DNA of 64,000 bases, taken from positions 62,001-126,000 of the IMG/VR virus record IMGVR_UViG_3300042359_000853; one strand, written 5' to 3'. How positions within the stretch are numbered: the stretch's first letter is position 1; each line of letters opens with the position of its first letter. Positions 45,697-54,454 of the stretch are shown in pieces. The position numbers and the translations under genes were made by a program. Below the pieces are notes generated by a model. That model was not told the DNA's origin. It made no database searches and saw only the letters and a program-made list of their open reading frames with translations. Origin of the DNA: a virus.

Positions 45697-46383
45697 TTAA
45701 TAATTTTTTATATCTTCGAATTCGCTCTCTGATAAGCCTAAAAAAGTAGAAATATCCAATTTCGGTTTGATGAACTCTTTCTTTGCGTTCAAAATTCTTC
45801 TTATGACTTTATCTGGATGTTGTAGATTTGAATAATCAAGTAAAACAAGGTGATTATTTGTAAGTGAGGTTGTAAGATGAAACATATGACTAGACTTTCT
45901 AAAATCAAAAATTATTTCATCATCACAAGATTTTTTATGATAGTAACTAATTTTAATAACTTTATTATCTGGTTTGAGGTAGAACCACTGGTCAATTTCT
46001 CTACTTGAATTGAAAACTTCTAATTCTTTTCTTGTTGGCATTTGATATTCATCCTCTCTAAGGCTTAAATCAAGTAGAAGTGAATATTCTGTAAGTGAAA
46101 TATAATTCAATTTATTGAAGTCGTTCTCAACATCATTCCAATCTATATTTGAAATATTTCTTTTTAGTCCAAGATCTAAATCCCATGTTGGAATATCCTT
46201 CCAAATGAAACTTCCATAAAGATAACAGAGTTCATATTTATCTAAAATAGATTTTACAGAAGAATTAGATAAAAAATTTTTAACAGAGCCAAAACTCGGT
46301 CTTAACCAAGGTTTATTTGTTTTTATACTACCAATTTGGTAAAAAAAACTACAATCCTCACTATAATAGAAATCTTTTCCCAT
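45697..46383 (-). CDS. Putative nucleotidyltransferase-fold protein
   Basis: A 228-residue protein. CYLYGSFIWKDIPTWDLDLG (53-72) has the layout of the polymerase-beta-type nucleotidyltransferase active site: GS (57-58) on a helix turn, then the metal-binding D68-x-D70. A third carboxylate could be in LLLDLSLRED. The remainder is unassigned. It lies 16 nt after a Thr-linker virion gene. The substrate (protein, tRNA or sugar) cannot be told. Confidence 0.55.
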   Translation of the reverse strand: MGKDFYYSEDCSFFYQIGSIKTNKPWLRPSFGSVKNFLSNSSVKSILDKYELCYLYGSFIWKDIPTWDLDLGLKRNISNIDWNDVENDFNKLNYISLTEYSLLLDLSLREDEYQMPTRKELEVFNSSREIDQWFYLKPDNKVIKISYYHKKSCDDEIIFDFRKSSHMFHLTTSLTNNHLVLLDYSNLQHPDKVIRRILNAKKEFIKPKLDISTFLGLSESEFEDIKNY

Positions 46384-46399
46384 CGGGAATTAAGATTTT

Positions 46400-48478
46400 C
46401 TATAGACTACCTCCTCCACCACCGCCAGATAGAGTAGTAGTAGAAGTAGTAGTCGGCCAAAGACATTGAGTTCCGCTTATTTCAACAAAACTTCTTGTAT
46501 AAGTCCCACAAGTATAAGAAAGTGCAGGAGAACATGCAGGAAAGTAAATACTTCCCGGTGTTGAACACACCGAATAGGTATAAGAACCCGAAATTCTTTG
46601 GATAGGTGGTTGGTTCTGAAGTGGTGTTCTAGCACAAAAATCATACCCCCAAGCTGTTGATTGGCTACTGAAAGTTGGACTCAAGAGAACTTCAAAATAG
46701 GTAAGATTTCTTACCTCAGATGCCCATCTTGGTGTGCTACTTATACTAAATACCGATCCATTATCTATTGTTAGATTTAAGTTTAAAGTTGCATTCGGTA
46801 AACTTGTTGCTTGAAGTCGAACAACCATAAGTAAGTCGCCAACCTCACCTTGATTCAAAGTTTGACTATAGTTCGATTCTGTAAAATTGAAAGACTGGTT
46901 AGAAACATTTGTGTCAAAAGTTTTTTCTTGGTATCCATAGAAGAAGTTTCTGTTTGAAAGTGGAATTACTTGTATAGTGAATTGATCGACCCCACTACTT
47001 GAGGTTATACTGAAGGAACCAGAAATATTCCAACTAAACGTATAACCACCCGAAGATGGAAATGAGTAGGTAGATCCAGACCAATTAGTCTGTGCTGGTG
47101 GATGGCCAAATTTGAGTCTATATCTCTGTGAATAAATTTCTGTGATTGGATCTCCAATATTATAACTTATATCGAAAGAGGTATTATTTTCCGGAGATCC
47201 ACCACTACTAGTTGCATATACTGTTAAAACCTGACCTGATTGACATACCGATGATGAATAGGTGGCTGCTATTAGATTGCTGTTTTTGGATATCTCAACA
47301 TAAACCTTATCGCCTTGGAGAAGTGAATAGGTCGAAAACCCAAGTTGAATACTCATAGTTCCTGTGTAATTTTGAGCATCATTATAATACAAAGTCCAAG
47401 ATGATGAATCAAGTAAAGAAACAACACCTCCACTATTTTTTTGGAGTTTAGCAATCAAAGAATTTGTAGCATTTCCAGCAGCTATATAGGAACTTTCGAT
47501 TTCACTCTGAATATAGTAAACGCCTGCAGTTCCGGCTGTATAGATAGAATTAGTTGAAGACATGAAATTACCAAATGGTCCGGTGTAAAGAATAGATGAA
47601 GCTGAACCACCAACAAAATTATTGACTAATGTTCCTTGAGAAATGTTAAAATTTACTGTTGCCGTGGCAGTAGTAATACCAACTGAACATGTACTTGGCA
47701 TTGCGATAAGTGTTGCTTGTTCATTTACCAAAAAGTTTGTTGGAACAAGCATTTGATCTATTAGAAAACCACTACTACATTCAAGATATCTAAATACATT
47801 TTGTTCGGTGGAAGTTACTCTAATTCGAGTACAACCGATCGATTGAGTAGCGCAGTCACAACTACAACTAGGTCCAGGATTTGTTACGGTCTCACTAAGA
47901 AAGTAATTTGACCATGAACCAGAATTAATCAACTGGGAACCAGTTCCAGAAATTAAATATACATTTTGTATTGGATCTTTCAAGCAAATAACTTTTTGAT
48001 TTCCCCAATATTGAGTTAGTAGTGAAGAAAAGGTAGCAGAATTATCACAACATGAGTTGAATATAACGTTTATTGGATTTTTAGTTGTAGTGGGAGTTCC
48101 AGTAGTAGTTGAGGTTGTTGTAGTAGAACACGATGGGAAAGCTTGCGATCCTTTTGTAACCGTTAGCCATCCGTCATCACCAGGTGTGTAATCGAGCACT
48201 ATAAAAATTTGTCCATCTGAAATTCTTTGAACATAAACAACAGGTTCAAAACCATAAGAAGGTAAGTTTGAAAATGTATAGATAGGATCCGTTCCTGGAT
48301 CCCATCCTGGTGCCCCATCTAATCTTATTGTGGTATTACTCCCACCACAACAGTTAGTATATTGAAGATAGTATTTATAGGTTGACGTAGGATATGTTGT
48401 TAGAATACTTGTTGAAGTATCGATACTATCCCTATATAGTGTTACGTTATAATTATCACACTGAAGAACTAAAGCCAT
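46400..48478 (-). CDS. Virion-type protein with poly-Thr linkers
   Basis: A 692-residue beta-rich protein starting MALVLQCDNYNVTLYRDSID. A Thr linker at about 118-135 ([16 protein letters not shown]) separates an N-terminal domain from a Cys-containing domain (SCCDN; CSCDCATQ). Further jelly-roll-like segments follow. The end is TTTSTTTLSGGGGGGSL, a flexible tail. The linker style is shared with the genes at 16385, 36049, 54455 and 57831. It is probably a fibre or decoration protein. Confidence 0.78.
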   Translation of the reverse strand: MALVLQCDNYNVTLYRDSIDTSTSILTTYPTSTYKYYLQYTNCCGGSNTTIRLDGAPGWDPGTDPIYTFSNLPSYGFEPVVYVQRISDGQIFIVLDYTPGDDGWLTVTKGSQAFPSCSTTTTSTTTGTPTTTKNPINVIFNSCCDNSATFSSLLTQYWGNQKVICLKDPIQNVYLISGTGSQLINSGSWSNYFLSETVTNPGPSCSCDCATQSIGCTRIRVTSTEQNVFRYLECSSGFLIDQMLVPTNFLVNEQATLIAMPSTCSVGITTATATVNFNISQGTLVNNFVGGSASSILYTGPFGNFMSSTNSIYTAGTAGVYYIQSEIESSYIAAGNATNSLIAKLQKNSGGVVSLLDSSSWTLYYNDAQNYTGTMSIQLGFSTYSLLQGDKVYVEISKNSNLIAATYSSSVCQSGQVLTVYATSSGGSPENNTSFDISYNIGDPITEIYSQRYRLKFGHPPAQTNWSGSTYSFPSSGGYTFSWNISGSFSITSSSGVDQFTIQVIPLSNRNFFYGYQEKTFDTNVSNQSFNFTESNYSQTLNQGEVGDLLMVVRLQATSLPNATLNLNLTIDNGSVFSISSTPRWASEVRNLTYFEVLLSPTFSSQSTAWGYDFCARTPLQNQPPIQRISGSYTYSVCSTPGSIYFPACSPALSYTCGTYTRSFVEISGTQCLWPTTTSTTTLSGGGGGGSL

Positions 48479-48497
48479 TTAATTTTTTTTTTTTCTT

Positions 48498-48505
48498 TAT
48501 ATATA
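48498..48505 (-). promoter_or_regulatory. TATATATA box, 19 nt before the 692-aa virion gene
   Basis: Distal class, upstream of the ATG at 48478 with a pure A-rich spacer on the coding strand. Confidence 0.42.
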
Positions 48506-48526
48506 TTTTTTCTTGATTACCAGAAA

Positions 48527-49450
48527 CTAAGAAATAATATAAGTGAAACAATCAAAAGGACAATCTTCGGGTCTAACCGGTGGTTGAGTTGTAGTTCTTA
48601 CTACTGGACTAGGTGCTACCACCGGAACCTGTGATCCTATCACGGTATCCTGGTTAGGATAAGTTTCAACCCAAAACTTTTTATCCCAGGTTGATTTGAA
48701 AATATTAAAATCCCATGTAGTATAACCAAACTCATCAAGTGATGGATATATTGAACGATAACTCGGATTATTTCTAAGTTTTAATAGGTTCGATCTTCGG
48801 TTTACTTTTGATATTATAGTTTGTCTTGTTTTGCCGAAATTAGTAAGTTCTGGTAGAAATCTGTAGTTTTTATTGTCAAAAAGTTCAATCGTATGAAATA
48901 TAGGACTATACTCACCCGAGTGCCTATAAATAGTGTTTGATGTGATATTTTTAACACCAAAATAAGAATCGATTCTGAGTGGTTCATTTCTATTTTGCTT
49001 TATAGTAGTAAAAGTAGGAGTAGATAAGGAGGACCAATTGAGTTGTTTTATACCATCAATCCTATTTGAATTCAATTTTTTTGTTGGAGTGAGAATATTG
49101 GGTGGTAGAAAATTAGCTTCACGTATTAGAGAATTCGATTTCATTTTTAGTTCGTCCGGAAATCCCGCTCTCAAAATATAGGGTAGATTGACTAAATCTT
49201 GACCTGAAAACCTTTGTATAGAACCATCTTCTTCAATAATAACATATTCCAAAGGCTCGGAGAATCCCCAATCTCCTAGTGGATTGTTTATTGCGTTGAT
49301 AAAATTTAGAGCTGTGACATCAGAAAACGAACGATTATACATATCGTCTCGATTGATGTTTTTAACCTCTAAACTCGTATCACTAACTTCAATACGAACT
49401 AAAACATTCTTAAACTTTTTATTGATATAAATCTTTATACCACCTTCCAT
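48527..49450 (-). CDS. Hypothetical virion-type protein
   Basis: A 307-residue protein from the ATG at 49448-49450 (MEGGIKIYINKKFKNVLVRI). An ATG two codons upstream (49456) overlaps the TATATATA box, so the inner ATG is preferred. The N-terminal 90 residues are beta-rich. The C-terminal third has aromatic/Pro-rich segments and ends PVVRTTTQPPVRPEDCPFDC. No family is recognised. Confidence 0.7.
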   Translation of the reverse strand: MEGGIKIYINKKFKNVLVRIEVSDTSLEVKNINRDDMYNRSFSDVTALNFINAINNPLGDWGFSEPLEYVIIEEDGSIQRFSGQDLVNLPYILRAGFPDELKMKSNSLIREANFLPPNILTPTKKLNSNRIDGIKQLNWSSLSTPTFTTIKQNRNEPLRIDSYFGVKNITSNTIYRHSGEYSPIFHTIELFDNKNYRFLPELTNFGKTRQTIISKVNRRSNLLKLRNNPSYRSIYPSLDEFGYTTWDFNIFKSTWDKKFWVETYPNQDTVIGSQVPVVAPSPVVRTTTQPPVRPEDCPFDCFTYIIS

Positions 49451-49455
49451 AGCCA

Positions 49456-49463
49456 TATATATA
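49456..49463 (-). promoter_or_regulatory. TATATATA box, 5 nt before the preferred ATG
   Basis: Proximal class; used here to choose the start of the 307-aa gene. Confidence 0.35.
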
Positions 49464-49488
49464 AATTATGGCTACAACCAGTTACAAT

Positions 49489-50577
49489 TTAGTTTAAGTA
49501 AAAATTTAGATCGGGTATGAACTCAGAAAGTTCAGTTCTATCAATCTGTTGAGAGATTTCATCGTAAGATTTGAGAACTAAGTTCAATCCATCCCATTTC
49601 ATTTCTGTATATTCAACTTCTATATCACCCAAAAATTTTTTGATAAGTTCCTTCTCTAATGACAATCTTTCTCGGCAAAGTTTTATCGATTGTATTTTTC
49701 CTGAGCTCAAATATTTATCGACTCGAATATCACGACGAAACTTCTTATCCCAAAAATATTTACTTTCTACCAGTTCTTTTTTTGGTGGTAGAAGAGGTGG
49801 TGAATATGAATAGTTGTTGTACCCTGTGTAGGTGTAGGGAAGATAATCATATTTTTTCGGATCTCTATCTACTGGTAGTAGATTAAAGTCAATACGTGAC
49901 AAAGCGTATGCTAGATTTTCTAAGTGAGCTAAATCTTGATATTCAGAAGTAGTGTGTTCGTTTTGATAACCAACTGAAAGGTTTGTACACTCTGGATAGA
50001 TTGATGCAAATTGTAGTGAATCAGTAGAAAATCCGTTCGTATCAATTCTATAATTTAGACCATTTTTATTGAGTTCATCACATAGTGTTTGAGAAAAAAT
50101 ATCACTTGCTGTTCTTTGTCTTGTTTGGTGAGTAATAACAGAGGATGTTCCTCGTCTATCGAGAGAAATTATTTTAGAAAGATTTTCATTTGGTGAATGG
50201 ATATGTTTTTGGGAAAAATATCGTGAACCTTTACATCCAACCTCTTCTCCAACAAAGAAATAGTAATTACCCGGAAAACCTCTATCTATTAACCAGAGCA
50301 TTAGAGACATACCGGCTTTATCGTCTGCTCCGAGTATTGATTTACCGGATGTTTTAACGAGATTTCCTTCAAATACGTGTTCAACATAAACTTTATCACG
50401 GCCGGCAGTGTCTAGGTGTGAAGTGAATGCATAGGTGTTTCTCTCACCTATTTCAAGGGAGTAGTTTCCCATCTCGTCTCTTACGGCTGATTTTGGTAGG
50501 AATTTGATAAGTTCTGACTCGTATCCGTGTGGGTAAGTTTCTCTGGTAAGTTCTATAAAAATGTCTCGTATATTCAT
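49489..50577 (-). CDS. M20/M42-like di-zinc peptidase
   Basis: A 362-residue metallopeptidase from the ATG at 50577 (a GTG two codons earlier is less likely). The di-zinc set is visible: SHLDTAG (His54, Asp56), GADDKAG (Asp85), and GEEVG (Glu111 catalytic, Glu112 ligand), then SLDRRG near residue 140. QNEHTTSEYQDLAHLEN near 225-240 gives the last His. These fit aminopeptidases of the M20/M28/M42 group. The C-terminal 100 residues are unassigned. A phage role could be peptide recycling or virion protein trimming (inference). Confidence 0.85.
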   Translation of the reverse strand: MNIRDIFIELTRETYPHGYESELIKFLPKSAVRDEMGNYSLEIGERNTYAFTSHLDTAGRDKVYVEHVFEGNLVKTSGKSILGADDKAGMSLMLWLIDRGFPGNYYFFVGEEVGCKGSRYFSQKHIHSPNENLSKIISLDRRGTSSVITHQTRQRTASDIFSQTLCDELNKNGLNYRIDTNGFSTDSLQFASIYPECTNLSVGYQNEHTTSEYQDLAHLENLAYALSRIDFNLLPVDRDPKKYDYLPYTYTGYNNYSYSPPLLPPKKELVESKYFWDKKFRRDIRVDKYLSSGKIQSIKLCRERLSLEKELIKKFLGDIEVEYTEMKWDGLNLVLKSYDEISQQIDRTELSEFIPDLNFYLN

Positions 50578-50632
50578 AATCACACAAAGATAATAAAAAA
50601 AAATGAAATCGGTTCAAACTTTTAAGATTTAA

Positions 50633-50638
50633 TATATA
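50633..50638 (+). promoter_or_regulatory. TATATA box, 4 nt before a GTG start
   Basis: TTAATATATAAATC-GTG; proximal class. Confidence 0.35.
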
Positions 50639-50642
50639 AATC

Positions 50643-52805
50643 GTGTTTAATACAACTTACGACTACACCACGGGTTATCTAACCGTTTTTACAGCTAGTG
50701 TGTGGACTTTTTCTGCTACACAATCTCTAACCTTTACGATTAATAATCTTTACGATGTTGAAAAAATAGCTCAATTTACCTATATTAGTGGATCGAGCTC
50801 AGAATATAGGTATTTCCAGACCGAGTATCGCATATCTCCTGACGGATCGAATTGGTCGTCTTGGCTAGAGCTTAAGAAAAAACCAACTAACTTCCCATCT
50901 TGGGATTCGAAAGATACACTCAATTTTCAAGTTAAGTTCACTAGAACTGGTGAGTCTGAGGCCTATCTACTCTACTTAGAGAGTTTCAATATCAAGTTTA
51001 GTATAGAGAGGAATCTTATATCAGATGATTCAGAGGCTTTTCTAAATAGTTCAAATAATACTGTTATTATCAAACCACCCTATATTTATAAGGTATTCAA
51101 ACTCGATCATTTTGAAACTATAACTTCTGGTGATAGTGATAACCTTTCTGTTAAGTGGAGATATTCACAGGATTATGGTAAATCAACTACCAACTGGGAA
51201 CCACTAACTAGAGAAAATATAAAAACAGCTAGAATAAATCCTATTCGTTTTTTTCAAGTTGAATATCTTTTAGAATATACCGGAACAGACTGGGTAAAAG
51301 TCTGGGATATAAATCTTATCGGAGACTTTCAGAATGTAACAGAAGATTCTAAAAAAACAAATCTTTTAGCCTTAAGACAAGATTGTACTTGCCTTAAACT
51401 GGAACTCGTTGGTGGAAAACCAGCAACGACCGGCCAACTTCAGAGTGAAATGCTCAATAAAACATGTAGTTCGAGTGGTCTTTACAAGCTTACCGATGAA
51501 GACAAGGCGAAACTTTACAAACCTTACGAACTAAATCCACTCCTAAGTTTCTGGCAAAAAATGGCTTCGGACACCAATCAAATTTTTGGGCATGAAATCT
51601 ATTACTTTTTAACAGATCCTGATAAAAATGGAATCGACCACACCTTTCACGAGTATCAACTTTATAACTATGTTTGTGATGGTCTTATCAAAGTTTCAGT
51701 AGAACAGAACAAATTCCCAGAAGACACTATGATGATAAATCAGTTCGATCTATCACTTTTTGATTCATTCGAGATTCACATTATCAAAGAAGACTTCAAA
51801 AAGCTTTTTGGAGTTGAAAAAAGACCAGCCAAAGAAGATTTTATATGGTTTTGTCAAATAAACAAAATGTTTATTGTTGAACATGTTCGTGAATTTAGAC
51901 AAATCAATAATGCCGCTGTATATTGGAAAGTTATGCTTAAGAAATATTCACAAGCCGCAAATGTTACGGCACTCAATCAAGATCTACAAGAAAAAGTTGA
52001 AAGACTCACTAGAAACTCAACTATTGAAGAGTTATTCGGAGTAGAACTCGAAGAAGATAAGAAATCAACTGCTAATCGCCCAGAGTTTAAGACTTTATCT
52101 CAAGATCCAGTCAGACTTGAAGTTAGATCCAGAATTGAAAAAGAACTGATTGAAAATTCTACTTTTATTATCTCTAAATCACACTATCAAATGAATAGTA
52201 TCGTAAGAGGAAGTGACGCAGTTGTTTATAACAATATACAAAATGTGTTCACTAAAGGTCAAAACATTTCTTATTTTGCTTGGTTAAATTTCAATGCGAT
52301 ACCTGGAACTATGTCTAACAACTTATTTACGTATTATAATAGTGCTGCGTCTGAAGGTATAAAAATAGATATAAATTCTTCTAACGCACTAGTTACACTA
52401 AACTCTACTACTTATTCTCTACCTGTTTCTAGTATTACTACTGATGTTTGGTATTGTTATCTAGTAAATATAGATCAGCGCCAGAGAAAAATCCAACAAT
52501 ATCTCTACAAACGAAATGTTGATGTAGAGGATGAAGCTAAATTTTTACCTTCGATTACACTTAAAAAACTATTCTCTAATGAACTAGATTTAACTAGTCA
52601 ATTTATAGAAATAGAATCTGAAAGCGCTCAAATATTAGCCTCAGACATGAAACTTACGAATATACGTTTATTCTCTGATGTTATATCTGAATCTGATCAC
52701 TCAGAACTTCTAACACTTGCTAAAGTTGGAAATGATGCAAGATTCTTGATATTTGCTGATAACGCGAATACTCGAATTACGCTTCCTTACCGACCTTTTC
52801 AATAA
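50643..52805 (+). CDS. 720-aa virion-type protein
   Basis: A 720-residue protein starting at GTG (MFNTTYDYTTGYLTVFTASV). Residues about 1-235 contain two similar beta-sandwich-like modules (FQTEYRISPDGSNWSSWLEL and VKWRYSQDYGKSTTNWEPL). Residues 250-480 are mixed helix/strand. The C-terminal part (about 535-640) resembles a LamG/ConA-like domain (ISYFAWLNFNAIPGTMSNNL). This is the only large virion-type gene on the plus strand between 41 and 60 kb. It may be a baseplate or fibre connector (inference). Its end overlaps the convergent pterin dehydratase gene by 29 nt. Confidence 0.78.
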   Translation: MFNTTYDYTTGYLTVFTASVWTFSATQSLTFTINNLYDVEKIAQFTYISGSSSEYRYFQTEYRISPDGSNWSSWLELKKKPTNFPSWDSKDTLNFQVKFTRTGESEAYLLYLESFNIKFSIERNLISDDSEAFLNSSNNTVIIKPPYIYKVFKLDHFETITSGDSDNLSVKWRYSQDYGKSTTNWEPLTRENIKTARINPIRFFQVEYLLEYTGTDWVKVWDINLIGDFQNVTEDSKKTNLLALRQDCTCLKLELVGGKPATTGQLQSEMLNKTCSSSGLYKLTDEDKAKLYKPYELNPLLSFWQKMASDTNQIFGHEIYYFLTDPDKNGIDHTFHEYQLYNYVCDGLIKVSVEQNKFPEDTMMINQFDLSLFDSFEIHIIKEDFKKLFGVEKRPAKEDFIWFCQINKMFIVEHVREFRQINNAAVYWKVMLKKYSQAANVTALNQDLQEKVERLTRNSTIEELFGVELEEDKKSTANRPEFKTLSQDPVRLEVRSRIEKELIENSTFIISKSHYQMNSIVRGSDAVVYNNIQNVFTKGQNISYFAWLNFNAIPGTMSNNLFTYYNSAASEGIKIDINSSNALVTLNSTTYSLPVSSITTDVWYCYLVNIDQRQRKIQQYLYKRNVDVEDEAKFLPSITLKKLFSNELDLTSQFIEIESESAQILASDMKLTNIRLFSDVISESDHSELLTLAKVGNDARFLIFADNANTRITLPYRPFQ

Positions 52806-53031
52806 GATTATCAATAAGTGAAGTGAGATTATAATCTTTATCTGAAATAGTGTTACCCTCGTCATGTGTAGTAGTTCTCACAATAACTCGGTTGTATTTC
52901 AAGATTATATCGGGGTGATGATTAACTTCGTTTGCTATTTTAGCTACCTTGTTTACAAATTTCAAACCTTCTTCATAAGAAGAAAACTCAAATTTTCTGA
53001 TAAGATATCCATTTTTTTTAGTCCAACTCAT
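52777..53031 (-). CDS. phhB: Pterin-4a-carbinolamine dehydratase
   Basis: An 84-residue PCD/DCoH-family protein. NHHPDI (37-42) matches the family signature [EN]-HHP-[DE], the catalytic His pair. It is followed by YNRVIVRTTTHDEG and the C-terminal helix SLIDNLIEKV. The enzyme recycles 4a-hydroxytetrahydropterin; some members act in folate or pterin metabolism without phenylalanine hydroxylase. No hydroxylase is in the window. Its 5' end overlaps the upstream gene by 14 nt. Confidence 0.9.
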   Translation of the reverse strand: MSWTKKNGYLIRKFEFSSYEEGLKFVNKVAKIANEVNHHPDIILKYNRVIVRTTTHDEGNTISDKDYNLTSLIDNLIEKVGKEA

Positions 53032-54421
53032 TAGGTTCTTCAGATTTTGATGAATAATCTATCTTTACCGTGGTTCTTTCAAAAGGTTCAAGACCTTCTT
53101 TTTTTCTCCAAAGGTCATAATATTTGAATAGAGTATCACGAAGCTCAGCTTTATCAGAAGGTATAGTTCGGTAGGGAAAACGTGGTTCTTTTTTAATAGT
53201 GAAGCCTATTTTGGGAAGTGTTATTTGTTTCCTATCAGAATCCACAAAATTAAGTATATCTTGTATAGATTTACTATCAAAAACTTCACGCTCTCTACCG
53301 ATGTAGGATATGAAGTAACCACCTCTCATATTTGTTTTGCGAATACTGAATATCTTGGCGAGTTTATCTCTATCATCAGTGAAAAATAATCTATGTTTAT
53401 CATCACCGTCTTGAGAACCCTTCACTGGTACACGAATTGTGCCGTCTGCTAAAATTTCAACTTGTCTTCCCTCAACATTTTTCTGTGAACGAGATTTTAT
53501 ATCTTGTAAGAATTCACTAGTGCCATATTCTATCCACCTGTTTCTTTTATCCATTTCTCTTCTAGTATTATCAAATTCTAGTTCTGTGAGTTGTCTAGCT
53601 GCTTCTGGTGGAGTTATTTTAAGACCTAGACCATAATCTCTATTATCTTTATCGGTTATTACTTGTTTTTGACCTGAAATCTCCCAAATCCATCGACCAG
53701 ATTTAAGTATATCCAATAGATCTGAATAAATAGCTGACCAGTAAGCAATTTGATCTTCTCTGTCACCATAAACCTCGTCGGCTTTGTAAAAACTGATGTA
53801 TGATCGATCAAAAAAATTGTAGAGTTTTTCAAGACCCTGTGTACTAAGTTTAAAACTTCTAGGTTTTCTTTGTTTTTGCCACTTCTCAGTATCACTTATT
53901 TTTGGTTTTGGTGGGTTTTTCAAAGAACTTGTTGTATTTCCGGAAAAAGGAACTTTAGCTCTGAAGGCGTCTGGATCTGATTTCAACTCCTGTCTTTTCA
54001 AATCGTTTGCTTCTAATCTAGTGATTTTTTCATCCGTATATTCCGTATCAAATTCATTTGTTTTTAGATCTCTTTTACGATTTATTTTTTCTACACGAAA
54101 GTTTCTAGCCAACACATCTTCACTTAGAGAAGCAGATCCAGTTTTTTCAAGCCACTCAAGAACATATTGATAAAAATAAAGTTCATCTGCACCTGGTTCA
54201 TAATCAGAAACAGGTTCAGGAATCCTACCAGTTTTCAGACGATTTAGTATTTGAGAAATATGAAAATTAATACAAGTCCTTTCGTTTTTGCCCTTCATCA
54301 CTGAGTAGGCATTAAAGGGTTTGTCTGGTTCTATCAAGCTAGTTATCTTAAATAGATCTACACTATCTTCTGGATTTCTGATAGCTTCTAAAAAAAGTTG
54401 CCAATTTATAACATGATTCAT
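53018..54421 (-). CDS. Hypothetical protein
   Basis: A 467-residue, highly charged protein starting MNHVINWQLFLEAIRNPEDS. The first 130 residues are helical. A Lys/Pro-rich linker (about 165-195) follows. The C-terminal half is mixed (TDDRDKLAKIFSIRKTNMRG). No known domain is seen. The start is like phage core or scaffold proteins that begin M--[LI]-W--FLE, but this is weak. Confidence 0.68.
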   Translation of the reverse strand: MNHVINWQLFLEAIRNPEDSVDLFKITSLIEPDKPFNAYSVMKGKNERTCINFHISQILNRLKTGRIPEPVSDYEPGADELYFYQYVLEWLEKTGSASLSEDVLARNFRVEKINRKRDLKTNEFDTEYTDEKITRLEANDLKRQELKSDPDAFRAKVPFSGNTTSSLKNPPKPKISDTEKWQKQRKPRSFKLSTQGLEKLYNFFDRSYISFYKADEVYGDREDQIAYWSAIYSDLLDILKSGRWIWEISGQKQVITDKDNRDYGLGLKITPPEAARQLTELEFDNTRREMDKRNRWIEYGTSEFLQDIKSRSQKNVEGRQVEILADGTIRVPVKGSQDGDDKHRLFFTDDRDKLAKIFSIRKTNMRGGYFISYIGREREVFDSKSIQDILNFVDSDRKQITLPKIGFTIKKEPRFPYRTIPSDKAELRDTLFKYYDLWRKKEGLEPFERTTVKIDYSSKSEEPNELD

Positions 54422-54427
54422 ATGTAC

Positions 54428-54435
54428 TATATATA
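54428..54435 (-). promoter_or_regulatory. TATATATA box, 6 nt before the 467-aa gene
   Basis: Proximal class, between the 1110-aa virion gene end and the ATG at 54421. Confidence 0.35.
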
Positions 54436-54454
54436 ATTATTTTTTTTTAGATAT

